From contig OY728120.1 of the NCBI GenBank assembly GCA_963277665.1, positions 424,458,138-424,522,137 on the forward strand: a stretch of 64,000 nucleotides of DNA, given 5' to 3'. Below the pieces are notes generated by a model. It did not search any database. It saw only the letters and a list, made by a program, of their open reading frames with translations, and was not told the origin of the DNA. Numbering within the stretch: the first letter of the stretch is position 1; each line of letters begins with the position of its first letter. This document shows, piece after piece, positions 34,101-46,278 of this stretch. The position numbers and the translations under genes are program-made. Origin of the DNA: Viscum album. Its lineage: Eukaryota; Streptophyta; Magnoliopsida; Santalales; Viscaceae.

Positions 34101-34666
34101 AATGTTCATTAATATTAATTATTATTTAATTTTTTTGTTACTTAATATATATTATTTCTCAATGGTACAAATAAATATGTATTTCGTTTCATATAAAATT
34201 GATATTTAATACTATTTTGATGATGTATTGAAACTTATACAACTATTAGTTATAATTTAAATAGTGAGTTAATTTATTTGTAAGTTATTTTTTTTGATGA
34301 AAATTTAGAATTCATACATATGATATGATCATTACAACTGTTGTAGAAGTAAATTGGGTGATAAATCATTAGAAAACATTACCACTATTGGGATGGTCTT
34401 AGTCCACCGTACTAGGTCACATGGTGGAGTTATACTTCAATTTGGAGAAATATCCATCATGTAAAGGGATGTAGCAACACATTTTGGAGCTATGGATCAT
34501 TATAAATAAGTTACAACACTAAAATTGGCTTAATTTTTATTATTTGATATTGTTGAATGAATTGGATGTCAAATCTAACCTGAACGAAAAAGTCTTACCA
34601 ATGCACATATCTAGAATGATCAGTTTACCTATAAGGTTGTGTTTGTTATCATTATACATCATATAG
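31145..34666 (+). repeat. 3.52 kb tandem unit, copy 2
   Basis: Colinear with copy 1 over its whole length (period about 3523 bp). Block B is open at 31481-31681. In block D the C-x2-C is lost (C-P-Y-C is Y-L-Y-C here) and a stop follows, and block C has a stop after T-T-R-V. So this copy is more decayed in the putative zinc-binding part than copies 1 and 3. It begins with the 'gaagcacagttcag' shared with copy 3. Confidence 0.7.
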
Positions 34667-35814
34667 GAAGCACAGTTCAGTACCTCCTCCGCATTTCTCT
34701 TCCCTCTAGCACCGTTGTTGGGTATCCCTCTGACAATCAATTTTGTCATCATCGGTTCAGACTAATACTATATATTTGACCTCTATATTCTCTCTAGTGA
34801 TGCCATGTTATCTGTGAATATCAGCTCCCTCGAGCGTGCCACCGAATTATGGAATGAATGTCTTCGATTTACATGCATAGAGGAGGAAAAACATAAGAGA
34901 GTCATATCATTTATGGCTCGAGAAGGCTGGATCCTATTGTTTTTTAGCAACTAATTATTCATTTGGATTTTATATATGGTTAAGGACTCATCAATTTTAT
35001 TTTGTGTAGAACTCTAGGGGTTAATGATGGAGTGATAATCATGTGCTTCTGTAGTTTGAATTGAAAGCAATTGAATTTCACTTCAATGTATTCAAATTTG
35101 TGATTACTGAAAAGCATTTAAAGAATGAAGTTGTTAAAGGTAATATCACTATATTAGAGAAATTCTTAAATTGTCATAATGATTTGAATGATTCTATTGT
35201 TTAGAGGGGATTCAAGTTTTTGTTCCAGGTTTTTTTGGTCCATGAAAAATTTTAACCGGTTATTGGTGGCTATGTGTCTTATGCATATTTTAATCAATTC
35301 CTCCTTGAAACGACTACCTTGTAGGTTAAATTTCGATATGTATTTATATAGTAATATTTTATTATACTATTTATATTTTGATTTATTTTTGTAGAACTGA
35401 TACCCATATGTCTAAACAATCATTTCTATTTCCATTTTTTCAAAACCTAATCTAATATGTTACAATGGATATTTCATATTGCATGTTTAATTGATTTTAT
35501 TTCATTTTCTTATTTGAAATGTTTGTTACTTCATGTTTACTATTTGAATTTATTGAGAATAAATTTTAATTCTTCTTCATATATAATTTATTCTTACTAC
35601 TACACTGATGAAGTCTGAGAGTAGTGGGAAGACATGTTTCAGAGATATTTGGAGTAGATGAGGTACATTTTGAACATTCCTCCTATTTTGAGACTACAAT
35701 AGTAGGGAGTTAAGTATGTACTGTTTTTCAAATTCATTTTGAGTTGGGATCAGATACATGTTGATGTAGATTCAAGTAGTGATTACTTTGGGGTTGAGTT
35801 AGTTGGGACCACTT

Positions 35815-37718
35815 TGTTGGTCGGAGTGGACACTCAAGAGGAGGGTTAATTGAGTTCCAATTAAAATTTTTGTTTAAAATCCTTTACTAAAATCCCCTAA
35901 TATAAAATAAAAATTTAATTGTATTGAATTTGAATTAAAGAAAACATTCAGTTAGGTTCTCGTGGGTTTGATTAATTCCCAGTTAATCTAATCAGAAGAT
36001 AGGATTATCTTTTGAAACTAAACTAATGATTTGCAAGTAATGAAAACACTTGCTAATTAAATTATCAGAGTAATTTTGAAAAATAGTTTAAGTTTTAAAG
36101 CACTTAGCAGCAGAATAAAAGGTTTTAGATAAAACTAAATAATGAACAGCAGATATAACCAAGAGGTTCAGTCTCAAGATGAGACTTAGTCCCCCCAAAA
36201 ATTTATATAAATTTTATCCACACCCTAGATCGGGGTTCACAACAGTTTACAACTGTCCAGGTCAAAGACCTCTACCACAGTTCTTCGTGGGAAACAAAAA
36301 AAACAGCAAATATAGTTGTCCAGGTCACACACGGACTCTACCACTATCCATAGTGGGAAATAAAAGATGTAAAGAGTTTGAATGAGGGTTTATAGATCCT
36401 CCAGTTAAGGTTTAGGAGACAGTGTATGTGTAAATTAAAACTGATGATACACACTACTTGTAAAGTAAATAATAAATCACTAAGCAAGATATAGAGTTTA
36501 GAATGGCTCTAGTGATTGCAGTGTAGCTTTGGACTCCTTCAGATTTGATTAGAAATTGTTCTGAGTCCTCTTCTGGTTTCTATCTGGAAAACAGACAGTT
36601 GTCTGCCTGACATCTAGGTTCAGAGACAGTGAAAATCTAGTCTATGAGGTTCTTCAAAATCCTTCGTGAAAGTACACAACTGTTCTTGAGTAAGCATGGG
36701 TGTGTATAAGCTTCTTTGTCTTCTTAGTCATGCATGTATATGTGTATGAGCTTTTCTTGCATATGTCACTTGTATCACTTCTGTATGTATTTTTTTCTTC
36801 TTTTCAGCAACAGGGAATTCTTATATTTATGGCATGAGCTCCAGCAAAAGAAATGATTTCTTTTTGCAGGTACGAGGTACGGTTCCCTAAGATCCAACAA
36901 CCTTCATTAAATAAATGACAGAGCATTAAAATATACCTAATATGACTATTGGTTAGATTAAATAATGATAAATAAATTAAGGCAGCGTCGGATTCTCTAG
37001 AATGGTATCTTTGGGTAATTGTAGCCTTGTGTATAGGTAAGTCTTTGTATCGGTAACTTCTTGTGTAACGGTAGCCTTTCTATCAGTAGACTTCATGTCT
37101 GTCAGTAGACTTGATCGGTAGCGGTACACTTGATCGGTAGCGGTAGACTTGATCAGTAGCGGTAGACTTAATGTACCGGTGACCTTTCGTGTAACGGTAT
37201 CCTTCATGTATCGGTAGCTTCCTTGGTGTATCGGTAGACTTCATTCGGTAACTTGTCTTAACGGTAGGCTTGAATAATGGTGACTTGTCTGTATTGGTAG
37301 GCTTGCATAATGGTGACTTGTCTATATCGGTAGGCTTGCATAACGGTGACTTGTCTGTATCGGTAGGCATGCATAATGGTGACTTGTCTGTATCGGTAGT
37401 TTTGTTCTGTAATGGTGACCACTTGTCTGTTTAAGAATTCTATTGGTAGAATGGGTTAAGTTAGAATATATATCCATTCAGTAACCGAATTCTCTAAATA
37501 TAATATAAATATTATAATATATGAATATGTGCATGGCGTACAGAAATACGGAAATAAGTAATTAATCATTAATCAATATAGGGATTATCAAACTATGATT
37601 GATCATAATTAGGATTATCGAACTATGATTGATCATAATTAGGATTATCAAAATATGATTGAACATAATTGAGATTATCAAAATATGAGTTCAACTAATT
37701 CTCCCAGAGGGTTCAACA
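35815..37718 (-). repeat. 3' LTR of the copia element
   Basis: Plus-strand view TGTTGG...TTCAACA, 1904 bp, matching 46279-48183 throughout. It contains the tandem 'gacttgtctgtatcggtagg' repeats at about 37230-37410 and a 'cggtag'-rich stretch before them. Confidence 0.92.
37080..37430 (-). repeat. 33-bp and ~20-bp tandem repeats in the copia LTR (second set at 47550-47890)
   Basis: Units of 'aacggtgacttgtctgtat' plus 'cggtaggcttgcat' repeat every 33 bp about five times, next to 'agcggtagacttgatc' repeats. CGGTAG recurs many times. Sirevirus LTRs are known to carry repeated CGG-containing motifs that may act in regulation; whether these are the same is inferred. Confidence 0.6.
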
Positions 37719-37830
37719 ATCACTCTATTTTTTATAATCACAACTTATGCAAAAGTATTAAGACAAATAAAATGGTGTCAGAGGAAAAATTTCTTAAGAA
37801 AAAAACATTAAAACAAAGTTCTCATTTTTT

Positions 37831-37898
37831 CTCCCCCTTGCATTCTCCCCCTTGAAATTATACTCCTAGTTCTCATTAGTATCATTTTCTCCCCCTTT
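37831..37898 (-). other. Multiple polypurine tracts of the copia element
   Basis: Minus-strand AAGGGGGAGA occurs at about 37831, 37845 and 37889, some 110-180 bp before the 3' LTR. Repeated tracts of this kind are a Sirevirus signature. They would prime plus-strand synthesis, though the one next to the LTR is not obvious. Confidence 0.65.
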
Positions 37899-38084
37899 TT
37901 GATTAACAAAAGAAGGGTAGAATCAGAGAAATATAGAGACTAAAAGAGATAGATTACACAAGAAACATAGAAAATTAGAGAATGTAAGAGTAACTTTCCA
38001 TTAAATCACAAAAGATAAAAACTAATAAAGTCAGTATTACAAAATAAAATACAATTGAATCCCATCAAAAACATCTAGAATCGC

Positions 38085-40740
38085 TCAATCTTCCTCTGGA
38101 AGAGGAGTCTTTCCCTTAGGATCATAAGAGGGTGCAGGGTCAGATTGAGTAGTTGGCTTGGGAATAGCAGAAAAAACAACTAGAGGTTCATCCACTGAAA
38201 CTGTACCAGATCTAAAATATGTGCTCTTCTGTTGGATCATAGGTGTCATGTTTTGAATAGCCTGAACTGGAGTCAACTGAGGTGTACTCCCAGAGGCAGA
38301 GGCAGGAAGGGTTGGAGGTACAATCACAGGTCTGGCATCCACATGCAAGAATGGTAGCAATAGGTTCCTGAAATCAATAATAATACTACCTCCTCTTTCC
38401 ATTGCTGACACAAAATCGTCTCAATTTTCAATGAATTTATCCAAGGTAGGAGTAAGATCCCTGAGCTTACTAACCTGTTCTCTGAAATCTTGAGTCACTG
38501 GAGGCAACTTCATATTCTCCATCAAAATCTTCAAATGATTGGTCATTTGATGCTTGGTATAGACTTTCTCAAAGTAAGCATCCAACTTATTTTTAATTGC
38601 CTCTTGAGAAGCAGTAGCTGCCCGTAGGTGATCACGAACAAAACTACTAACTTCCCTAGTGGTAGCAAGGATCTGAGTATCTGAGATACCACTGGTACTG
38701 GCCTTAGACAACTCTTCCTGGATCACAATTCTGATCAGGTCAATGTTCACAGTGGATCTGGATGAAAGAAGGGGTTTAACTGAGAAAGATAATATCTCAT
38801 TGAAAGATTGTGTCAGATTACTAACCCCCTTCTGAACAAGTTCATCTTGACTTTGAAGATGTTCCTTGACTGATTTCTTAAAAGCCTCAAATACATCCAC
38901 AAATTGCTTGACTACTTCTTTGATATATCTGATATCAGTATTCACTTGGGTTTGAGAGCTGTTCATGGCATTCAACGAAGCAATAGATTTTCTTAGAGCA
39001 ACCACAGCTCCTGTCCAACTTTCAATTTGAGTATGGCATACTTTAACTTCATCCATCATTCCCCTCACTGGACTAGAAACAGAACATCCTAGAGATAGCT
39101 CCACACTCCTCATTTCATCGACCATACTTTTCTTAAAATCTGTCACTGATTCTCTCATTTCTTCTTTTATTTCATCCTTTAAGGACTCAAGTTCCCCCTT
39201 GGTTGCCAAATTCTCAGCCACAGCAGGTAGGATAATTGTTTCCCTTTGGGGCTGGTCTTCCTCATCAGAATCTTCATAATTAAGTCCAAGAGCCATATAT
39301 CCTGGATTTGATGTCCAGCCTTTAATGTCATACAACACTGATACTGAACCAAGATGCTCCCCCTCACTTAGAGCATTATCTTGAGGAATCTCCTCCAACT
39401 GTTCTATTCGAGGTAATTCTATAACTTCCACTGCAACTTCAGCATATTCAATAACCATTTGCTCTGATAGTTCAACAGTGGGGTGAGTCCTATCCTTTTC
39501 TGAGTCATCAATGACTCGCTCAGTAATGGCAGTAGGTGCCACTGCTGCTTCTTGATCAGGCACTATCTGGACTGTACTATCTATCAGAGGGCTCAAACTG
39601 AGCTCTTCTTCTTCATTTTCCTCATCATCTTCTTCATCAGCAGCCTCATTTTCTTCATGAACAACATGATCGGATTCGGTTGCTTTATCCTCTTCAGAGG
39701 TGTCCTTAACAACATACTGATATGCTTCTTCTTCTTATGTAGTCTCAGTATCACTTTCCTTCAAAACAGATTCTCTCCTTGGTTGTTCTTTTGGAGGGCT
39801 GGATGCTCCATAGGAAATGTTTTGGGGCATATGACTAGGAGGTAAATTAGGGTCTCCTCCTTCCTCAACTGATGTCTCTTCCTCCTCATCTTCAGCTTCA
39901 TTATCACTATAGACTGGTTCTGGCTCATCTGGTCCAAGACCAGGATCCCTCACATCCTTTGGTCTAGAAGGATGATCCACAGGAGTGTACTTATCATAGA
40001 TTTTACCATCATCATTAACCCATGATTTCTTCCAAGGTTTCCAGTTGACTTTCATAAACTAACAAACAGTCCTGGTGATACTAAAATTATCCTTAACCAC
40101 AATAGTTTCTTCTTGAGGTCTAGCTACCTCCTTTGCCTTCAACATAATAGAAATCAACATAGAAAAGAATAGTGCATTGGACATAGACTTCGGTCGAGTC
40201 ATATCCTCAATCTAAATCATTATAAATCTACACAAATTCACCTTTACTCCATTCTTTAACAGATACAACAAATAAATATCCAAAAATCTGAGGGAAAAAA
40301 ATCTCCTCTCCTTGGATTAATCACATGCTGAATGAACTTGAAAAGTATTTTATCCTCCCCTGCCATCTCTACAGCAATGACCTTTCTAGGAGTTCTATTT
40401 CATGTCAATTCCAACAAGGCATCCTCATATTTGAAAGAGTCACTAGCAGTAGGTATGGATTTTGAATAAAATCCATAATCACCACTATAAGGAACTCTAA
40501 AGTTCTCAGCCCATTCAACTGATGAGAAAGAAAACTTTTGACCATTCACAAAGGAAATCATCCTATTCTCCTCTTCTGAAGTCTCAAAACAGCCAATCTC
40601 AGAAAACTCTTTTACCAGTGATGGATAATACGGTCCATTATTGTTCATGAAGCATTCGAACCATCCTTGTTCTTGTAAAACCTTCAGAATCAATGACTTT
40701 CTTACCAGCAGCCATTCCGCACATAATTATTTTTCCACTA
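38085..40740 (-). pseudogene. Extra (env-like) ORF of the Sirevirus, broken
   Basis: Open stretches 39735-40055, 38421-39596 and 38085-38411 share one frame, with stops at 39735 and 38421. A further piece (40400-40693, open upstream to about 40735) is in another frame. It begins near E-W-L-L-V-R-K-S-L-I-L-K and includes P-Y-Y-P-S-L-V-K-E-F, as in plant retrotransposon extra ORFs. The middle is very acidic and the 38421-39200 part is helical and probably coiled coil. The C-terminus is Pro/Ser-rich. No signal peptide or membrane segment is visible, so calling it an envelope protein is only convention. Further upstream (40740-40900) a Lys/Arg-rich piece (E-G-S-D-A-P-Q-D-K-K-Q-K) is likely its N-terminus. 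Confidence 0.65.
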
Positions 40741-41092
40741 CAATTTCTCGCTTTGATAAATGTGGATTCACATTATTCCTTCGAACAGCCTCTCTACTGC
40801 TTCCACTGGCACCATCATTGGTTACTTTCTGCTTCTTATCTTGCGGTGCATCACTCCCTTCATCCACAGAGGGTCACTTCACACGTGCCATTTCAGATTC
40901 TGAGGCTTAGGGTTTTCCGAGATTGAGAGGTTTAGGTAAAAGTGATTCGAACAGATAGGTTCGCGGTGATTGAGTGTTGTCTAGAGTCGGGATTAATATT
41001 ATTTAGGATTCACATATAAAAGAAATCATATATTAAAAAGAAATTCAATGTCTCAGCCTTAATACGAAAATTTAAAACAGCACGAGAGATGT

Positions 41093-41285
41093 ACCGGTGA
41101 GGTGTCCTCCAACGGTGAGGTCTATCCTAACGGTGAGGTTTTTCTAATGGTGAGGTTTTTCTAACGGTGAGGTTTTTCTAACGGTGAGGTTTTTCTAACG
41201 GTGAGGTTTTTCTAGTGGTGAGGTTTTTCTAATGGTAAGGTTTTTATAACAGTGTGGTTTTTCTAACTGTGAGGTTTTTCTAACA
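41093..41285 (-). repeat. 17-bp minisatellite between copia pol and the extra ORF
   Basis: 'aacggtgaggtttttct' is repeated about eleven times with few changes. The CGGTGAG core resembles the CGGTAG motif of the LTR repeats. It lies 4 bp from the end of the RNase H ORF at 41289. Confidence 0.85.
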
Positions 41286-41288
41286 GTT

Positions 41289-42720
41289 TTAAGAGTAAGT
41301 TATCATTCTTAATTCATTTATAATAAAACTTAATCTTTCTGAACATAAAGGATTAGTAAAAATATCAGCTAATTGGAGTTCATTGCCTATAAATTCAAGA
41401 GTTATATCACCTCTTTGATAATGATCTCTTAGAAAGTGGTGTCTAACATCAATGTGTTTGGTTCTAGAGTGAGAAACAGGGTTCTTTGAGATGTTGATCG
41501 CACTAGTGTTATCACAATTAATTGAAAGATGATTAAAATCAAATCCATAGTCCAATAAAGTGTGTTTCATCCATAGAATCTGTGCACAGTAACTACCAGC
41601 ATCTATATACTCTGCTTCAGCAGTAGATAATGCAACCGACTTCTGTTTCTTACTACACCATGACACTAGGGACTTTCCAAGTAAATGACATGTTCCAGAT
41701 ATGCTCTTTCTATCTAACTTGCATCTAGAAATGTCAGTATCTGAATAACTTATTAAATCAAATGATTGTCATTTTGGGTAAAACAGCCCCAAGTTAGCAG
41801 TATATTTAAGATATTTGAAAATCCTTTTAACCGCAAGTAAGTGTGACTCTTTAGGGTTAGCTTGAAATCTAGCACACATACACACACTAAACATAATATC
41901 AGGTCGACTAGCAGTAAGATAAAGTAAACTCCCAATCATACCTCTGTAATTAGATTGATATACTAGTTTCCCAGTTTCATCAATATCCAATTTACAAGTG
42001 GTAATCATAGGTGTATCACTTCCCTTAATACTATCCAAACCAAAACGTTTTAACAAATCCTTAGTATATTTACTCTGATTCAAAATAATACCATATTTAG
42101 TTTGAAAGATTTGAAATCCAAGAAAGTACTTAAGCTCTCCCATTAGGCTCATTTCAAACTCATTTTGCATAACCTTTGAAAAATCAGTACATAAGGAATT
42201 TTTAGAAGATCCAAAAATAATATCATCCACATTGATTTGTACTATTAAAACATCTTTTGAAATTCTTTTTATAAAAAGATTAGGATCAAAAATTCCTTTT
42301 GTAAATCCTTTTGAAGTATGAAAATTTGTAAGTCTTTCATACCAAGCTCTTGGAGCATGTTTTAAACCGTATAAAGCTTTAGAAAGTTTAAAAACATGAT
42401 TTTGAATGTGATGATTTGAAAAACCAGGTGGTTGTTCTACAAAAACATCTTCAAAAATAAAACAATTTAGAAAATCACTTTCCACATCCATTTGATATAA
42501 CATGAAATTCAGATGTGATGCAAAGGCAAGTAAGATCCTAATTGCCTCTAATCTATCTACAGGTGCAAAGGTTTCCTCATAGTCAATTCCATCTTCTTGA
42601 TTGTATCCTTGTACAACTAGTCTAGCTTTGTTTCTAATGATGTTTCCAGATTCATCAACTTTGTTTCTAAACACCCACTTTGTGCCTATGGTTAAAGAGT
42701 CTTTAGGTCTTTCTATTATA
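41289..42720 (-). pseudogene. Copia reverse transcriptase and RNase H, inactive
   Basis: 41769-42674 encodes the RT: V-V-Q-G-Y-N-Q-E-D-G-I-D-Y-E-E-T-F-A-P-V, then L-Y-G-L-K-H-A-P-R-A-W-Y. The catalytic motif reads N-V-D-D at 42222-42233 where the family has Y-V-D-D. 41289-41666 is RNase H in the same frame, with S-T-A-E-A-E-Y, C-D-N-T-S-A-I and H-I-D-V-R-H-H-F. The two are separated by in-frame interruption around 41667-41768. The frame differs from that of the integrase part upstream. The function would be copying element RNA into DNA; the altered active site and breaks suggest it is dead. Confidence 0.88.
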
Positions 42721-42919
42721 TCCCAGACTTTATTTCTTTAAAATTGATTATGTTCTTCTTGCATAGCCATTACCCAACATTCATCATTGATAGCATCATT
42801 GATATTTTTAGGTTCTAACAGTGAATGAAAGTCTTGATGTTCAACTTGATTTCATAGAGAATCTCTAGTATGTGTTCCTATATCTAGATTACCTACAACA
42901 ACATCTAAAGGATGGTTCT

Positions 42920-44182
42920 TTAGAATCCTAGTTGGTCTCGAAAAATAGTGCTAGAGATTTCAGGTTCATCAACAGGTTGGGAGTCAACAGAAGCAGGTTC
43001 TGGAAAATTTCCAGAACTGGATGTTTTAACTATAGGTCCACTGTCTTTATCATTAAGGTTCAAAACAGAGAGATCATCTTCAAGATTTTCAAGAGTGGTC
43101 TTAGGCTCATGTGGATCAGTTTCATCAAATTTGATGTGAACGGATTCCTCCACACATTTGGTTCTCTTATTGAAAACTCTATAGGCTTTACTAGAAATAT
43201 AGTAACCTAGAAAAATTCCTTCATCACTCTTGGATGAAAACTTGTCAATATTATCTTTGGTATTAAGAATAATGACATTTAGACCAAAAACTTTGAAGTA
43301 GTTAACCTTAGGATTCCTATGGTTCCACAACTCATAAGGGGTCTTCTTAAGAACAGGTCTGATCAAAACTCTATTGATAATATAACAAGCTGTATTGACA
43401 GCTTTAGCCCAAAAATAAACAGGTAGGTCATACTCATTGAGAATGGTTCTGGCAATTTCTTGAAGGGTTCTGTTTCTTGTTTCTACAACACCATTTTTCT
43501 GAGGTGTCCTAGGGGACGAGAAATTGTGACTATAGCCATTGTGTGAGCAGTAGGATTCAAACTCATGATTTCCAAACTCACGGCCATGATCACTTCTCAA
43601 GGTTTTAATCTTATGTCCACTAAGGTTCTCTACAGACTTGGAATATTTAACAAAGTAAGAACAAGCTTCACTTTTGTGAGCTAGAAATTATACCCAAGTA
43701 TACCTAGAATAGTCATCTACTAGAACATAGACATAGTTCTTCCCATTTAAACTTGAAACTCTATAAGGTCCAAACAAATCCATGTGAACCAACTCAAGAG
43801 GTTGAGAAGTTGACACTTCTTTCTTTGATTTAAAAGAAACTTTATGTTGCTTTCCCTTTTGACAGGGATTACAAACTTTATCTGCTGGGAAATAAAGTTT
43901 TGGTAGGTCTCTAACTAAGTTCTTCCTAGTAAGTTTTCTAAGTGAATGTACATTGTAGTGTCCTAATCTTCTGTGCCAAAGCCAATACTCTTTATGAAAA
44001 ACAATTAAACAAGTAATATTCTGCATGGCTAAAGAATTTAAATCAACAGCATATACATTTTCATTTCGCAAGGCAGAAAATACTAAATCATTTTTAGAAT
44101 TAAAAACATTGCAAGAATCTTTTTCGAATTTAACATTAAAACCATCATCACATAAATGAGAAATACTTAGTAAATTATACAT
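42920..44182 (-). pseudogene. Copia GAG-pre-integrase and integrase, split by a stop
   Basis: 43688-44182 carries the pre-integrase zinc finger (W-H-R-R-L-G-H ... C-N-P-C-Q-K-G-K) and the first catalytic Asp in H-M-D-L-F-G-P. A stop follows Y-S-R-Y-T-W-V. The same frame resumes by 43600 with the second Asp in R-S-D-H-G-R-E-F and Glu in V-V-E-T-R-N-R-T. The C-terminal part is Ser/Asp/Glu-rich. A further frame change lies between 42920 and 42674, before RT. Confidence 0.88.
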
Positions 44183-44450
44183 AATCCCATCAACAAATAG
44201 AACTTTAGAAACTACTACTGAGTCAGTGTTACCAATCTGGCCTAAACCGATGATTTTCCCTTTAGAATTATCACTAAAGGTGACAAAAACTCAATCAACT
44301 CTCACTAAGCTTTTAAAGCATGAGAAGTCTCCTAACATATGTCTTGAACATCCATTGTCCAAGTACCAAGTCTTTCTACAGGAGCTCTTTAAGCAGGTCC
44401 CCTACAAAAAAGATTTAGATAGGAAATGATTTTGTTACCCAGATTTTCTT
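44183..44450 (-). pseudogene. Copia protease remnant with altered active site
   Basis: At 44351-44368 the minus strand encodes W-Y-L-D-N-G, followed by C-S-R-H-M. Copia proteases have D-S-G or D-T-G here, so the Asn would disable the enzyme. A stop interrupts the following segment. Sequence then runs in frame into G-Q-I-G and L-L-S-I-S-H before the pre-integrase. Confidence 0.75.
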
Positions 44451-44705
44451 GGGTCCAGACAGGTTAGCCAATAAAACTTTAGGTACCCAAATTTGTCTTA
44501 TGGGTCATATAAAATTTGTAAAATCAAAAGATTTTGAAAGATAAACCTTATTAAATCCGTAACTATGAATATAACTAGTTGAAGCATATGGAATTCCAGA
44601 ACTAGAACTATCTACATTCTGTCCAGATTTAGAAATAAATCTAGTTTTGGTAATTTTTCTTTGTCCACATTGGTATCCTATACCAGTAGTATATCTAGGT
44701 GAAAT

Positions 44706-46140
44706 CTACTTACCTAGCATTTGAGTAAGATTATATTTTCCATTTGTGAATTTTTCTAAATCCTTCCTAAGTTTCTCATTTGTAAATTTCAGTTCAGTGT
44801 TTTCTTTAAGCAACTGAGCATTTTTTTCCATTTCTATGTCAAGATCGAATTTATGTTTAACAGTTAAAGCATACTGTTTCTTTAAACCTTTGTATTTGTC
44901 TTTCAACTCATTACAGGATTCTTCCAACAAATCACAGTATTCAAACTGTTCATATTTTAACATATTTTCAGAATCAGAATCATCTCCAGAATAATAAGAA
45001 TTTAAATCAGGAGTTTCAGATGTTACCTCAGAAGTGTTTGTCATAAAACACATGTTTGCCTTATTTCTGTTTTCAGTCTCAGAAGCATCAGATTCACTGG
45101 AACTATCCTCAGAATCACTCCAAGTAGCCTTCATGGCTTTCTTATACTTATTGTCCTTATACTCATACTTTTTCTTGTATTTCAGCTTTGGACAATCTGC
45201 TTTTAGATGTCATTTTATTTTGTATTCATAGCATACAACTTCATCAGATTTGTCAGATTTCTTCCAGTCCTTTTTCCAGTGACCCTTGTTGTCATACTTA
45301 CCTTTGTAATTTGATTTTCTAAAATACTTCTTCTTCCTATAAAACATCTTGAATCTTCTGGCTATGTGAGCCATTTCTGCATCACTGTCAGATGCACTTT
45401 CACTTTCTTCACAGCTTGAGCTGTCACTCATGGTCTGAATTTTCTCTTTATCCTTATTCTTTGAAGTAGATGTCTTGAAGGAAACTGACTTCATTTTTGG
45501 TTCTTCTTCTTCTTCTTTGTTTACTTTAAGCTCTTATTCATACATCATCAACTTGCCAATAAGTTCCTTGATTGGAAGTTTACCAATATCACAAGATTCT
45601 CTGATTGAAACAGAAGTGCCCCTCCATCTTTCAGGTAGGCATCTCAAAATTCTCATGATCTGCTCCTTTGATGAAACGTCCTTTCCCCGTGAGATAATTT
45701 TATTGACAATTTCGTTAAACCTGATATACATATCATAAATGGGTTCATCCGGCTTCATCTTAAAATTATCATCTTTAATAGTATAGGTGTTCAATCTCAT
45801 TTCCTTAACATTAGTTATTCCTTCATGAGAAACACCTAAAGTATCCCAAATTTCATATGCAGTCTTACAAGAAGATATTCTATTAAATTCCTCATCTCCT
45901 AAAGCACAATACAGAGCATTCATAGCTTTGCAATTATTATTGTGAGCTGTCATAGTAGCTTCATTCCAAGTAGATCTAATAGTAGTATAAATTTTATATA
46001 CTGATTCTATAGCAGTCTAAATATCAAAACCCATGCTTTCTAAATGAATTTTCATCTTAATATTCCACTAATCATAGTTGTTTCCATTAAAAAATGGTGG
46101 TCTATTAGTAGCAACACCTTCAAGTCTGTTATCCATAATA
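44706..46140 (-). pseudogene. Copia Gag with coiled-coil C-terminal extension
   Basis: Starts near 46137 with the usual M-D-N-R-L and N-G-N-N-Y-D-W. Pieces 45534-45953, 45210-45494 and 44706-45134 are in one frame, with stops between. The capsid-like part contains A-Y-E-I-W-D-T-L and L-R-C-L-P-E-R-W. The zinc knuckle at about 45195-45235 reads C-Y-E-Y-K-I-K, a stop, then H-L-K-A-D-C, so its second Cys is Tyr. The last piece is Ser/Asp/Glu-rich, then helical with K-E-N-T-E-L-K, as in Sirevirus Gags. It would package element RNA; here it is broken. Confidence 0.85.
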
Positions 46141-46265
46141 ACTAGGTTGAGATAAAAAAATTTAAAGAGATAGAAATTTAGAAATAATGGAAATTTTAAG
46201 AACTTTACAATACAACTAATATCACAGTTGAAAAATAGAGTACTTCAGAAAATATTTTAAAAGAC

Positions 46266-46276
46266 CTCTGATACCA
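46266..46276 (-). other. Primer binding site for initiator tRNA-Met
   Basis: Minus strand TGGTATCAGAG starts two bases after the 5' LTR end. It is the classic plant copia primer site complementary to initiator Met tRNA. Confidence 0.9.
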
Positions 46277-46278
46277 AA

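Noticed and set aside
37083..37370. Repetitive frame with T-D-K-S-P-L-C-K-P-T units
   Set aside because: It is the translation of 33-bp tandem repeats in a copia LTR, not a protein gene.
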